Assembly (NCBI RefSeq): GCF_020539485.1 | Contig: NZ_JACDXU010000001.1 | Span: forward strand, 62,001 to 126,000 | DNA from: Fulverythrobacter ferritrahens | Lineage (GTDB): Bacteria; Pseudomonadota; Alphaproteobacteria; Sphingomonadales; Sphingomonadaceae | Length of the DNA stretch: 64,000 bases | Direction of reading: 5' to 3' | Shown here: positions 53,410-62,724 of the stretch, piece after piece | Position numbering within the stretch: position 1 is the first letter of the stretch | Layout of the letters: each line of letters opens with the position of its first letter | Notes under the pieces: generated by a model | Database searches by the model: none | What the model was told of the DNA's origin: nothing | The model's input: only the letters and a program-made list of their open reading frames with translations | Program-made: the position numbers and the translations under genes

Positions 53410-55698
53410 TTGTCAAAAGGGCTCAGCGGTTCGACTATTAAATCGTGGTTCCAATACCGCTGCGAGCGCAAGACGCGCTATGAGCTAATGAATGCCACTG
53501 AGCGGGCTTCAATCCCGATTGGATCAGATACCCGCGAGCAGAGTTGGGCAATCCTCGGTGTAGACTACGAAGATCGAGTGGTGTCCAAACTAGCGAGGCA
53601 GCGGCAGGTTCACCTCAATGGGTCCGAGATTTGCCTCCCAACGGCAATCACCAATGCCTTCCTAAGAGGCGAAGGGAGCAAAACGTTTGCAGCTCAGGTG
53701 AATGTGCGCCCGAAACAGATTCCCTCTGTGTTTGGCGAGATTGCCGATTTCAACCTGCGAGACACATTCGCTGATCTCGTTCGCCGAGATTTCATCGATG
53801 GCAAACCGAGCTTCACGGTTATCGATATCAAGGCGACCCGCGCTGCTCGGTCTTTCCACAAGACCCAGGTTGCTTACTACGCGATTTTGTTGAGCCAGGT
53901 CCTTTCCGAGAGGAAAATCGAGGGAACCGTCTCCCAGTTTGGAGAAATCTGGCGAATTCCTGATAATGGGGATGCCTCTGGAGACGGCCACCAGGTCGAC
54001 AGCTTCCCGCTTGCTCCATACATCCGGCTCGTCGAGAGCTTTGTCGGGCAGACGCTGCCCAAGATTGCCGCGCGAGAAGTGTCACCTGGCACTGACGAGA
54101 CCTTTTTCCATCTATATTTCAAATGTGAGCAATGCGCCTATTTGACGCACTGCTTGACAGCAATCGATCCGGAAAGACCGCCCAACAAGCGGGACGTCTC
54201 TGCTGTTGCGGGTCTCTCACACGAAGGGAAGAGAGCCCTCCTCGATCACGGCATACGATCGGTCAAATCCTTGGCAGAGCGGGCGCAAGGCATCGGCAAA
54301 ATGGATGGAGTCGGTTGGTCGCTTTCACGGCGAGCCGAACAACTGATTGCCCGTGCTCGCGCAATCAATGCCGGCCATATTCAAGCTGGGGCCGAAGAGC
54401 AGACTTTTCTGATGCCTCCGCGTTCTGACGTCTCAATCTACTTGCTGGCCGATCATGATCCAGTCGATGATGGTCTGGCGACGCTTGGCTATCTATTGGT
54501 CCGAGATGGAACTGTTGAAGAGACCATCAAAGTTCTTCCGACGGCTGACAGGAAGGCGGAGGCCGATGCGCTGATCGAGGTGTTCTCGAAAGTTATCGCC
54601 GATCTCCAAATCGTTGACGCGCACAATCAGGCGCTCTCCGACGATGATTCAGGTGCCTTATTCGCACATATCTATCTCTATGAGCCGAGCGAGGCGAACG
54701 CGCTTCAGAACGCGGTGAAGAGACATCTGTCCGACGCGAGGATCAGGACGGGTCTCTTACATCTCGTCCGCATATTTCCACCTGAAGAACTGGTGCCAGA
54801 GCCCGAGTTCAGGGGCATGAACCATTTGCCTGCGACTGCGGTGAGGACAGTTATCGAGCAGCTATTCGCGGTCCCAACGGCGGTATCCTATGACCTGCGG
54901 CAAGTATCACAGGCGATGGCAAACGATGGGCTCATCCCAAAGCCCTATGCCCCTAGCGAACCATTCCATCGCCCGTTTTCCTCACTTCTTTCAATTGAAG
55001 TAACACGTGGAATCCGAGAAGGACGCAAGGACCATGTGGCCATAGCCGACGTCGAAGATGACGTTCGAGGCCGATTGAATGCCCTTCGCGAAATCGTCGA
55101 GTGGCTGCAGAAAGACAATCGCGACCGCACTGATCGCAGCGAGCGACCCACTTTGCGATTGAACAAGCTACCCTTCCGTTTGCAGGCAACCTTCGACCCG
55201 CTTGAAGCCGGTGACCTCGATATCCTTCGCGCTTTGGAATTGTTGGAGAATCGAGCCGGAATGCTGGATACGTTGATCCGTCTCGCAAAGCCGGCCTCGT
55301 CCCGGCGCGATAATGGCAACGCAATCGGACCGCTTTTTCTTATCGGAATCAACAAGACCAAAATGGGCCGAGTCTTCGTGTTTCGACGACCCGCCGAAGC
55401 TATGGACGTTGATCTTGAGGGTGGGCTGGGCCTCGTCTTGAGCGATGGGAGCCCTGATGTACTCCTCGATCCGCGCCGATGGCCTGACCTGAGCTGCCAG
55501 CTGATGGATCCTGGACCGAACGATGACACAGGAATGCTCAGGGTCAGTGTATGGAATTCCGTCTTCGATAGTCCAACGATGAAAGACCTAGTGCGCCGCC
55601 TCGACAAAGATGGGTGGTGGATTGACCGAACTTTCGTCGACTTCAATTCGCCCAAGGTGGCACGCTTCATCGACTATCTTGCCGGAGAAGCAGCATGA
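53410..55698 (+). CDS. RecB-like (TM0106-type) nuclease with Fe-S-type cysteine motif
   Basis: 762 residues from a TTG at 53410; it is preferred because the opening LSGSTIKSWFQYRCERK matches the conserved start of RecB-like nucleases, and GGGG lies 7 nt upstream. PD-(D/E)xK motifs: GEIADF near residue 110, VIDIKAT near 138, and QVAYY near 155. A cluster CEQCAYLTHC near residues 240-249 would hold part of an Fe-S site. Residues about 335-450 resemble an RNase H-like (YprB type) domain. In the TM0106 family, these domains precede an SF1 helicase in one chain. Here the helicase follows in the next gene (4-bp overlap), so the family protein is split and the second half is fused to more. Confidence 0.82.
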   Translation: MSKGLSGSTIKSWFQYRCERKTRYELMNATERASIPIGSDTREQSWAILGVDYEDRVVSKLARQRQVHLNGSEICLPTAITNAFLRGEGSKTFAAQVNVRPKQIPSVFGEIADFNLRDTFADLVRRDFIDGKPSFTVIDIKATRAARSFHKTQVAYYAILLSQVLSERKIEGTVSQFGEIWRIPDNGDASGDGHQVDSFPLAPYIRLVESFVGQTLPKIAAREVSPGTDETFFHLYFKCEQCAYLTHCLTAIDPERPPNKRDVSAVAGLSHEGKRALLDHGIRSVKSLAERAQGIGKMDGVGWSLSRRAEQLIARARAINAGHIQAGAEEQTFLMPPRSDVSIYLLADHDPVDDGLATLGYLLVRDGTVEETIKVLPTADRKAEADALIEVFSKVIADLQIVDAHNQALSDDDSGALFAHIYLYEPSEANALQNAVKRHLSDARIRTGLLHLVRIFPPEELVPEPEFRGMNHLPATAVRTVIEQLFAVPTAVSYDLRQVSQAMANDGLIPKPYAPSEPFHRPFSSLLSIEVTRGIREGRKDHVAIADVEDDVRGRLNALREIVEWLQKDNRDRTDRSERPTLRLNKLPFRLQATFDPLEAGDLDILRALELLENRAGMLDTLIRLAKPASSRRDNGNAIGPLFLIGINKTKMGRVFVFRRPAEAMDVDLEGGLGLVLSDGSPDVLLDPRRWPDLSCQLMDPGPNDDTGMLRVSVWNSVFDSPTMKDLVRRLDKDGWWIDRTFVDFNSPKVARFIDYLAGEAA

Positions 55699-58600
55699 GT
55701 GTTCGCACTGACGTGCTGCGGTTCTTGCAGGAGCCGAAGGCGTTCTTCGATGATGTCAGCGATGGCGATGTTTGGCTCGCAGGCCTCAACGAATTTGCCA
55801 TCCCCTCGATCGAGGAGAAGGGAGACAGGCATCTCCGGGAGGCTCAAGTCAGCGCCTGGGAAGGCCTCGCCCATCGAAAGACAGGATTGATCCTTGGACC
55901 GCCCGGGACCGGGAAGACGTTTTTGCTCTCCTGGCTGATTGCTGGCTACTGTGCGGCCCGGCGTAAAGCGGGGTTACCAGCCCGAGTGCTCGTCACGGCG
56001 TTCACTCGCAACGCGATCGGAAACGTTCTTGATGCTGTGCGGGATCGGCAAGTGCTGCATGATCCGAGCGCACCGCCACCGCTTTTCCTCGGATCGCCGC
56101 CAGCAGGAGGGCTCGCGGACGGCGTGCTCACCTACGGCGCAAAGGAGCAAGGTCAGGTCATCGACCACCTCAATGGCGGCGAAGCTGTGACGGGGATGAC
56201 AGTCTGGTCTCTCTACAGACTTCTGACGACAGGAAATCCGCCAGGTGGCGATGGCATGAGCGCTCCGCTTTTTGACCTGGTCTGCATTGACGAAGCCTCG
56301 CAGATGGTCCTCGGACACGGTCTACTTGCCATGGCTGGACTGGCCGATGCGGGGCGCGTGGTGGTTGCAGGAGATGACCAGCAATTGCCGCCCATCAGAG
56401 CAGGTAGACCGGTAACCATCGAAGGTCGCGAATTGGGCGGATCGCTTTATGCGTTCATGAAATCGGTTGGTGCCGACGAATTTGCGCTGGAAGAGACCTT
56501 TCGTCTCAACAAACCTCTCACATATTTCCCCGAGAAGACCTTCTATCCCGGCAAATACGTGTCGCGTTCTGAAGCCAGTAAGCTTGAATTGCGCGAGGAC
56601 TGGCAAGCTGACTTGTCACAAACCATACGCTTGGCGCTAGCACCTGATTATCCGCTCGTCGTCCTTCTCCATGATGGCCCCACTGCCGCTACCGCGAACC
56701 CGTTCGAAACACAGATCGCGAGTGAGATTGCAGCCGCATTTGCCCACCGCCTGACAGCTGATGGAACTCCGCCGTCCGATCTCTGGAGCAAACGGCTCGC
56801 GATCGTCAGCCCGCACAGGGCGCAAAATGCGGCGATTAGAGCGGGGTTACCTGACTCCATTCGAGCCGACGCGTTTGTTGAGACAGTCGATCGCATTCAG
56901 GGCAAAGAGCGGGATGCAGTCATCCTATCATATTGCGTGGCGGACCCAGAATTCGCACTCACGGAAGCTGAATTCATATTTTCGCCTGAACGATTGAATG
57001 TTGCGGCGACGCGAGCGGGAAAGAAGCTGATTGTTATTGTCAGCAAGCGCCTCCTGGAAGCCGTACCATCTGACCAGGAACTGCTCGATAAGGCAGAACT
57101 CTTGCGCGAGTTTGTGTTTTCCTGCCCCTCGATCGTGACCTCTCAGATACAAGGTCCCGCGGGACGCTCCGTAGCGATTGATATCAGGGCGAGGGGCTTC
57201 GATGACAACGAAGCCGACGTTGATCTGACGCCTGATCCGCCGCCGGTGGAAGTGAAACACGAGATGACCGACCTGGCACGAGGTGTCCTCGAAGTCATCA
57301 ATCGGCTCGCACTCGACAGCGCATATGGAAATGCAGCCTTGTCAAAGGTCAAGAGTGCCATGGCCTTACCGGCTGAGCCATTCGCTGAAGCGTGCCTGCT
57401 TCATCACCTCGGATGGATTTCGTTACGCCAACAACCCCGGCGCGATGGCAGTGAACCCTTCTGGGTCGCAAAGCCATTCAAGGAAGCTCGCAAGGTCTTC
57501 AGTGTAGACTACGACACCGTCAAGAGCCGCATCGAGATGTGCGTGCGCGAGGCCAAGACCAGGCGCTATGCATTTTACACGGACGTGCGCGATCGCTTTG
57601 CTTGGATGGACAAGGAGCGCAACGATCTTTTGGCTCCTGTAATCAGTCGCCTGGAGGAAGAAGATTTCTTACGCCTCGAACCTGTAGGCAACTCGTTTGC
57701 GATCGTTGTGAAGGCACTTGCAGAACTCGATTCTCTGCCGGAGCCGGAAGAGTTGGATGGGCTCGGCGACGAGGATTTTGCAGCGCTCAATCGCTTGGAA
57801 GAGCTCGAAGCAAGTCGCATCAATTTCGGGGTCTATGACAGCTGGGTGTCGACGGTCGAACTCGCTCGAGATCTCAAGGTCCCTCTCGACCAGTTGACCG
57901 CATCCTTGTCCAAGCTTGAGGCGCATGGCCACTTGCTTCTGGCGGATGAAGGCAGAGTGCGCAGTCGCTTCGCGGAGATTGGACGAGAACTTAAGCACGT
58001 TAAGCAGCGCTTTCGCAGCGACGATGCAGACACACGCCCCTATTTGGTTCGGAGCCTAAAGGCCGTCCTTCGAGAGCGAAACAAACCCACCCGATCCATT
58101 CGTTTGGCAAGCGCTTTCGATCAGGCTTCGAAGGGCACCGATTCCTCGATGGGACATGCTCTTTCGGGGATGGCGCGCGTTCTGCACGAGTTTTGGGGCG
58201 AGGAAGCAGCCTTAGCGAAATTCCAGGCCGACAGCCTGACGAGTATCGTTGCGGCCTGGCGCGGTGAAGGAGAAGACGCTTTTTCGATCGCCGCTGACAC
58301 AGGGTCAGGGAAGACCGAAGCTGCAGTATTGCCGCTGATCGCGGGAGCTTTGGCTGACGGCATCGACGGGGTGATGGGCACTCGTGCGATCCTAGCCTAC
58401 CCACGCATTCGACTGGCCGCCAATCAGGCACAGAGATTGGCCCACTACTTGTCGATGTTCGGAGCCGACCAAGAACTCCCAAAACTTACCCTCGGCCTTC
58501 AAGTGGGTGAGGTTCCTTGGGACTTCGAACGAATTCCAGAAAGGCTTCAATCCCTTTGGAAGGTTGCAGGGCCGAACGCGTTTGTCTTCCCATTCTTTGC

Positions 58601-61600
58601 TTGTCCTAGCTGTCAACATGAACTGATCCTTCGGCCAAGCGCAGGAGCCAAGGGCGCCGACCTCCTGGCCTGCAACGACTGCAAATGGTCATTTGATGGG
58701 TGGATCGGCTCGAAGACTCGGTTGGCCGAAACGCCCCCTAGCCTCTTCCTGCCGACCACCGATAGCTTGCACCAATGGCTTCATGATCCAAGATATGGTC
58801 GCATTTTTGGCGACGACATGGACTGTGCGGCTCCGCGTGCGCTTCTGGCAGACGAGATCCATCTCTACACCCATATCCATGGGGCTCAGGTGGGCCTTGC
58901 TCTCCAGCGCTTGGCAGCGCGTGCGCAGACTTCGAGAACCGATGGAAAGCCAATGCTGGCGATCGGGATGAGCGCCACGGTTGGCGACCCTGCGTCAGCA
59001 TGGTCGAAGCTCATCGGCCGCGATCAGATAAAGGTCATCCAACCGAGCGAAGAAGATGCCGAACCAAACCCGAGAGGGCGTGAATACTTCTACTTCGTAC
59101 AACCTGAGGTTGAATCTCGCGGAGCAGACATTGCCGGTGCATCTACGACCATCCAATCGCTTATGTGCATTGGCCACGGCATGCGACGACGAACTGGATC
59201 TGATGGCGGCTTTCGCTCCCTCGTATTCTTCGATTCAATCGACAAGATGCGGCGTCTGCACAGCGCATTTATCGACGCTGAGGAAGGAAGAGAGCTAGCT
59301 GCTTATCGCACCCGCGCATATGGAGATGATGCTGCCGGGGAGCCTCAGACAGAATGTTGCGGACAGCCGCTTGGCTGCGGAAGGTTCGCGGATGGGGAAT
59401 GCTGGTGGTTTGCCGCAACTGACAATCGGCAAGTCGGCGCGAAGGGAAGAAGAACGCCGGGCCAACCGCTCGCGGTAGCTTCGTCGCCAATCTTCTCTGG
59501 TACTGGCGGTAACGCGGAACGCCTTGTGAAAGGCTCGGATGTAGTGTTCGCAACCTCCTCACTCGAGGTTGGGTACGATGATCCGGACATCACCCTCGTT
59601 TACCAGCACTATGCGCCGCTCAACCTCGCCAGCTTTGTGCAGCGAAAAGGCCGCGGCGGACGGGGCGCAGACGACCGGCCCACAACTGCGGTGACGCTCT
59701 CCATCTATTCGCCTCGCGACAACTGGTGGTTCAATAGACCTCAAGACATGGTCTCGCCTGTCGGCTTCGAGGCTCCGCTCAATCCATCAAATGCGTACGT
59801 CCGGCGAGGCCAGGCGGTGGCGACATTGCTTGACGGGCTTGCTCGGTTCGAACGAAGGGGTGGAAATGCGCTCAATCAATTCGGACAGCCGAACTCCGAT
59901 GCCTTGGCATCGGCAAAAGACTTGCTCGATGTCATGTTCGGTGGAGCGATCTGGGACGAACTTGGGGTAAAAGACGCAGAGGCGCTATGGGCAAAGGCAA
60001 CTGAGGAGCTTGACCTCACCACCTGTGACACCATCCCCCAAGTTCGGATGGCTCTAACATGGGTGCCGGGAGCACTGTTCGAGACCATCAACTTGCCGAC
60101 ACTCGACATCCTGGGCGAGGATGTTGTCGGGGGAGAGCGTCAAGACATTTCGCTGGCATTATCGACGGTCGCGCCAGGCAACGCTACGAGGCGCTTTAGC
60201 GGACATGCCGTCCACTGGATTGCGCCGAACGAAGGCAGGGCACCGTGGTTCGGCGAAAGCGATTACCTCGGGCGCGGTGGTCAAAGCCTGCGCGCATCGA
60301 CGGAAGAGCTTCTAACCGAATTACCCATCGATGCCCGAGAGGCATTGGCAGATGTCCACGAAACTCTGTTCAGGCCGAGGGCTATCACGGTCAGTCGCCT
60401 CGGACGGATGCAAGGCGCTGAATGGGTCGGCGAGATCTGCCTGAAGCAAAATGACCCTCGCCAATGGACAGAGGTGACGAGGGATGAAACCTCTGTCCGC
60501 CATGATAGCCGAGGAGAACTAGCAGGCTTCGTCCTAGTTTCCGCCAACTGCGAACCCGCCGAACTTCTCTCAGTTGAGGATACCAATGGCAAACTCAGCA
60601 AGCTCGGCGTCTATCTGGCAGGCGTCACCGAGAACAAATCTTCGGGTCTCGACATTGCGAGAGTTTATTGGGGGGCCGACGCGGAAGTCCGCTTCGATTC
60701 ACGAGACACTGAGCCAGTCGCATTTAATCAGACCTTCGTGCATCCCAAGACGCAGCGTGCGTTGCTGCACGGCTACAAGGTTACCACTGAAGGAATTCGG
60801 TTCGAACTCGGAAAGGACGCCATCGATCTGGCTGTCGAAGAGACTTTCGCGAAAATGGAACGCGACCAGCAGGAGCGCCGCTGGCGAAGCGCACAGTTCA
60901 CACGCTACCTGGTAGACAGTCGTGCCCGTTCTATCGGGATTAATGCCTACGAAGCTCGTCGCGGCGCAGATTTACTTGTGGCCGCTGCCGGCGACCCCGA
61001 GCTGCGCACCGAACTCGCCAAGCTAGTCCGTAGGCGCTGGGATGATCGGCGCTTTTCATCCCTGCTGGAGGACGCAAGGCAGCGAGTGCTTTCCTGCCAT
61101 CCGATGATGACGCAGCGCCGAGTAGAGCGAACTGCGGGCTTGCTCGCCAATGCCAGGTTTCGAGACATGCTCGATCAAATTTTGACTGAAGTTGGCGATG
61201 AGCAAAGTATGCGCGGCTATTTAAGGAGTTCGCTGCTGCATGGCCTTGCACTTCGTTTGAAGTCAGCAGTAGCGATGCTTGGCGGAGGCGATGAAGGCCG
61301 CATGTTCGCGCATGTTCGTCTGCCCCTCCAATTCGGCCAGGATGCGGAAGATCTGATTACGGTTGCGGAAGCGGGCTCTCATGGAGACGGCACGATCAGA
61401 TCCGCGGTTTCTCAAACGGACAAACTTATGCAGATCTGGTCGAACCACCAACTCTGCGAATGTGGCAATGCAGTCGAAGACGCGATGCTTCGAGTTTTCT
61501 GGAGCCTGCGTTCAAAGCACGACCAATGGCGCAGCTTCAACCCTCGCGACCCATCCGCGCTAACGGCGATATCGCAAGAGCTGAGACCAGGCGCCGATAG

Positions 61601-62012
61601 GCCGCTTCCGGCTTCGATTTCCCGTGTCTTGTTTGGAACCGAGAGCGTCGGCGCGGAGACATTTTCCCTATATGATATCGCGGAAGACGTTGAACAGGCG
61701 CGAGATCGGACCATCGAGAGAATGGGACGAATCCCGACCGATTGGGAGCTTGCCAGTGCCGCTGTGACTGATGCTGAAAGTGGGGCAAGCGGCGAGTTAG
61801 CGCGGTTGTTGGAAGCTTATGGCCTCCTCGACGAACCGGACGAGGAATCCTTTAGTCCCACGGCCAGGCTCGCGGAACAGGTTTTCCGTTTGGGAGCATC
61901 GCTTTGTCACGATGGTTGCAGGGCTTGTGTGCACCAGTCGAGCGACCTCATGGGTGACTCCCTGGTCTATGCGAGCACCAGTCGGACACTGCTGGAACGC
62001 TTCCTAGCCTAA
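55695..62012 (+). CDS. Giant fused helicase: SF1 (Upf1/Dna2-like) plus SF2 (DpdJ/DrmA-like)
   Basis: 2105 residues. N-terminal SF1 helicase: Walker A GPPGTGKT (68-75), CIDEASQM near 197, GDDQQLPPI near 231, RIQGKERDAVIL near 401 and VAATRAGKK near 435. A middle part (about 530-800) looks like winged-helix domains. C-terminal SF2 helicase: ADTGSGKTEAAV near 868, zinc ribbon CPSC...CNDC near 970-996, LLADEIHLY near 1050, SATVGDP near 1092, and LEVGYDDPD to RKGRGGRG near 1287-1322. The end carries CHDGCRAC near 2070, like the zinc-binding tail of DUF1998-type helicases (DpdJ, DrmA, DruE). I see no stop or frameshift. The start overlaps the nuclease stop. It should translocate on DNA and present it to the nuclease. 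Confidence 0.88.
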   Translation: MSVRTDVLRFLQEPKAFFDDVSDGDVWLAGLNEFAIPSIEEKGDRHLREAQVSAWEGLAHRKTGLILGPPGTGKTFLLSWLIAGYCAARRKAGLPARVLVTAFTRNAIGNVLDAVRDRQVLHDPSAPPPLFLGSPPAGGLADGVLTYGAKEQGQVIDHLNGGEAVTGMTVWSLYRLLTTGNPPGGDGMSAPLFDLVCIDEASQMVLGHGLLAMAGLADAGRVVVAGDDQQLPPIRAGRPVTIEGRELGGSLYAFMKSVGADEFALEETFRLNKPLTYFPEKTFYPGKYVSRSEASKLELREDWQADLSQTIRLALAPDYPLVVLLHDGPTAATANPFETQIASEIAAAFAHRLTADGTPPSDLWSKRLAIVSPHRAQNAAIRAGLPDSIRADAFVETVDRIQGKERDAVILSYCVADPEFALTEAEFIFSPERLNVAATRAGKKLIVIVSKRLLEAVPSDQELLDKAELLREFVFSCPSIVTSQIQGPAGRSVAIDIRARGFDDNEADVDLTPDPPPVEVKHEMTDLARGVLEVINRLALDSAYGNAALSKVKSAMALPAEPFAEACLLHHLGWISLRQQPRRDGSEPFWVAKPFKEARKVFSVDYDTVKSRIEMCVREAKTRRYAFYTDVRDRFAWMDKERNDLLAPVISRLEEEDFLRLEPVGNSFAIVVKALAELDSLPEPEELDGLGDEDFAALNRLEELEASRINFGVYDSWVSTVELARDLKVPLDQLTASLSKLEAHGHLLLADEGRVRSRFAEIGRELKHVKQRFRSDDADTRPYLVRSLKAVLRERNKPTRSIRLASAFDQASKGTDSSMGHALSGMARVLHEFWGEEAALAKFQADSLTSIVAAWRGEGEDAFSIAADTGSGKTEAAVLPLIAGALADGIDGVMGTRAILAYPRIRLAANQAQRLAHYLSMFGADQELPKLTLGLQVGEVPWDFERIPERLQSLWKVAGPNAFVFPFFACPSCQHELILRPSAGAKGADLLACNDCKWSFDGWIGSKTRLAETPPSLFLPTTDSLHQWLHDPRYGRIFGDDMDCAAPRALLADEIHLYTHIHGAQVGLALQRLAARAQTSRTDGKPMLAIGMSATVGDPASAWSKLIGRDQIKVIQPSEEDAEPNPRGREYFYFVQPEVESRGADIAGASTTIQSLMCIGHGMRRRTGSDGGFRSLVFFDSIDKMRRLHSAFIDAEEGRELAAYRTRAYGDDAAGEPQTECCGQPLGCGRFADGECWWFAATDNRQVGAKGRRTPGQPLAVASSPIFSGTGGNAERLVKGSDVVFATSSLEVGYDDPDITLVYQHYAPLNLASFVQRKGRGGRGADDRPTTAVTLSIYSPRDNWWFNRPQDMVSPVGFEAPLNPSNAYVRRGQAVATLLDGLARFERRGGNALNQFGQPNSDALASAKDLLDVMFGGAIWDELGVKDAEALWAKATEELDLTTCDTIPQVRMALTWVPGALFETINLPTLDILGEDVVGGERQDISLALSTVAPGNATRRFSGHAVHWIAPNEGRAPWFGESDYLGRGGQSLRASTEELLTELPIDAREALADVHETLFRPRAITVSRLGRMQGAEWVGEICLKQNDPRQWTEVTRDETSVRHDSRGELAGFVLVSANCEPAELLSVEDTNGKLSKLGVYLAGVTENKSSGLDIARVYWGADAEVRFDSRDTEPVAFNQTFVHPKTQRALLHGYKVTTEGIRFELGKDAIDLAVEETFAKMERDQQERRWRSAQFTRYLVDSRARSIGINAYEARRGADLLVAAAGDPELRTELAKLVRRRWDDRRFSSLLEDARQRVLSCHPMMTQRRVERTAGLLANARFRDMLDQILTEVGDEQSMRGYLRSSLLHGLALRLKSAVAMLGGGDEGRMFAHVRLPLQFGQDAEDLITVAEAGSHGDGTIRSAVSQTDKLMQIWSNHQLCECGNAVEDAMLRVFWSLRSKHDQWRSFNPRDPSALTAISQELRPGADRPLPASISRVLFGTESVGAETFSLYDIAEDVEQARDRTIERMGRIPTDWELASAAVTDAESGASGELARLLEAYGLLDEPDEESFSPTARLAEQVFRLGASLCHDGCRACVHQSSDLMGDSLVYASTSRTLLERFLA

Positions 62013-62707
62013 ATGGGGCGAACTTTGAGGACATCCAAAGAACCATGTTCCTCAAGCCAAGCCCAAACTTCATCGGTCACGTGTTGCAAAGTTGCCTGTT
62101 CGTTTGCCAGAGCGTTGATAAAGAGTGCGACGTCCCCATCGCCCAACTCGTTTTCACGCTCAGCCTGTAGGGCTTCATAATCAGCAAACAATTGCTGAAT
62201 TGTCGCAAGGAATTCTGAGGCCCTTGCGCCGTCTTGGACAGCAATAGCCTCTCGGCCACATTTCGCCATTTTGCTGCCGAGATCCGATTGCCCCAGCAAG
62301 CGATCGAGTAGGTCTCCAATCGGTATCAGCGATCGAAATTGCCTCTGGACAATGTCATCCCAACGGGCGCGGAGGTCTCTATCCAGTCCGTTCAGTTCGC
62401 GATTGAGATCCTGTTCATACGCGAAAACCGCCTTATCGAGGGCCGTGACATCGGCGGACTCCTCCAGCTGGTTGCCGACATCCCAAGCAAGCTCAAGCAC
62501 ATCGCTCAGCTTCTCTGCTCGTCTCGATTCAGAGGCATAGTCAAGGCGTGTCGCGATCTCTCTCAGCGCCTCGATACGCTTTACCCGCTCTGCTGCCGAC
62601 GCCAGACTTGTCGTCGCCTTTCCCAAGTTCTCGCCGAATTTTCGCTGCTCGACTGCTGTTGGCAGATCGGTCAGGAGATGTTCGAGTTCTGCAAGTGCAT
62701 CAGACAT
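62009..62707 (-). CDS. Coiled-coil-rich hypothetical protein, convergent with the giant helicase
   Basis: 232 residues, almost entirely helical, acidic, no membrane segment, no known motif. Its stop codon (TAG, 62009-62011) overlaps the stop of the giant helicase (TAA, 62010-62012). It lies 17 bp downstream of the large leftward gene and belongs to the same transcript. The N-terminus MSDALAELEHLLTDLP and the length are the only handles; I do not recognise the family. Confidence 0.65.
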   Translation of the reverse strand: MSDALAELEHLLTDLPTAVEQRKFGENLGKATTSLASAAERVKRIEALREIATRLDYASESRRAEKLSDVLELAWDVGNQLEESADVTALDKAVFAYEQDLNRELNGLDRDLRARWDDIVQRQFRSLIPIGDLLDRLLGQSDLGSKMAKCGREAIAVQDGARASEFLATIQQLFADYEALQAERENELGDGDVALFINALANEQATLQHVTDEVWAWLEEHGSLDVLKVRPI

Positions 62708-62724
62708 CGACTATGCTCACATCC

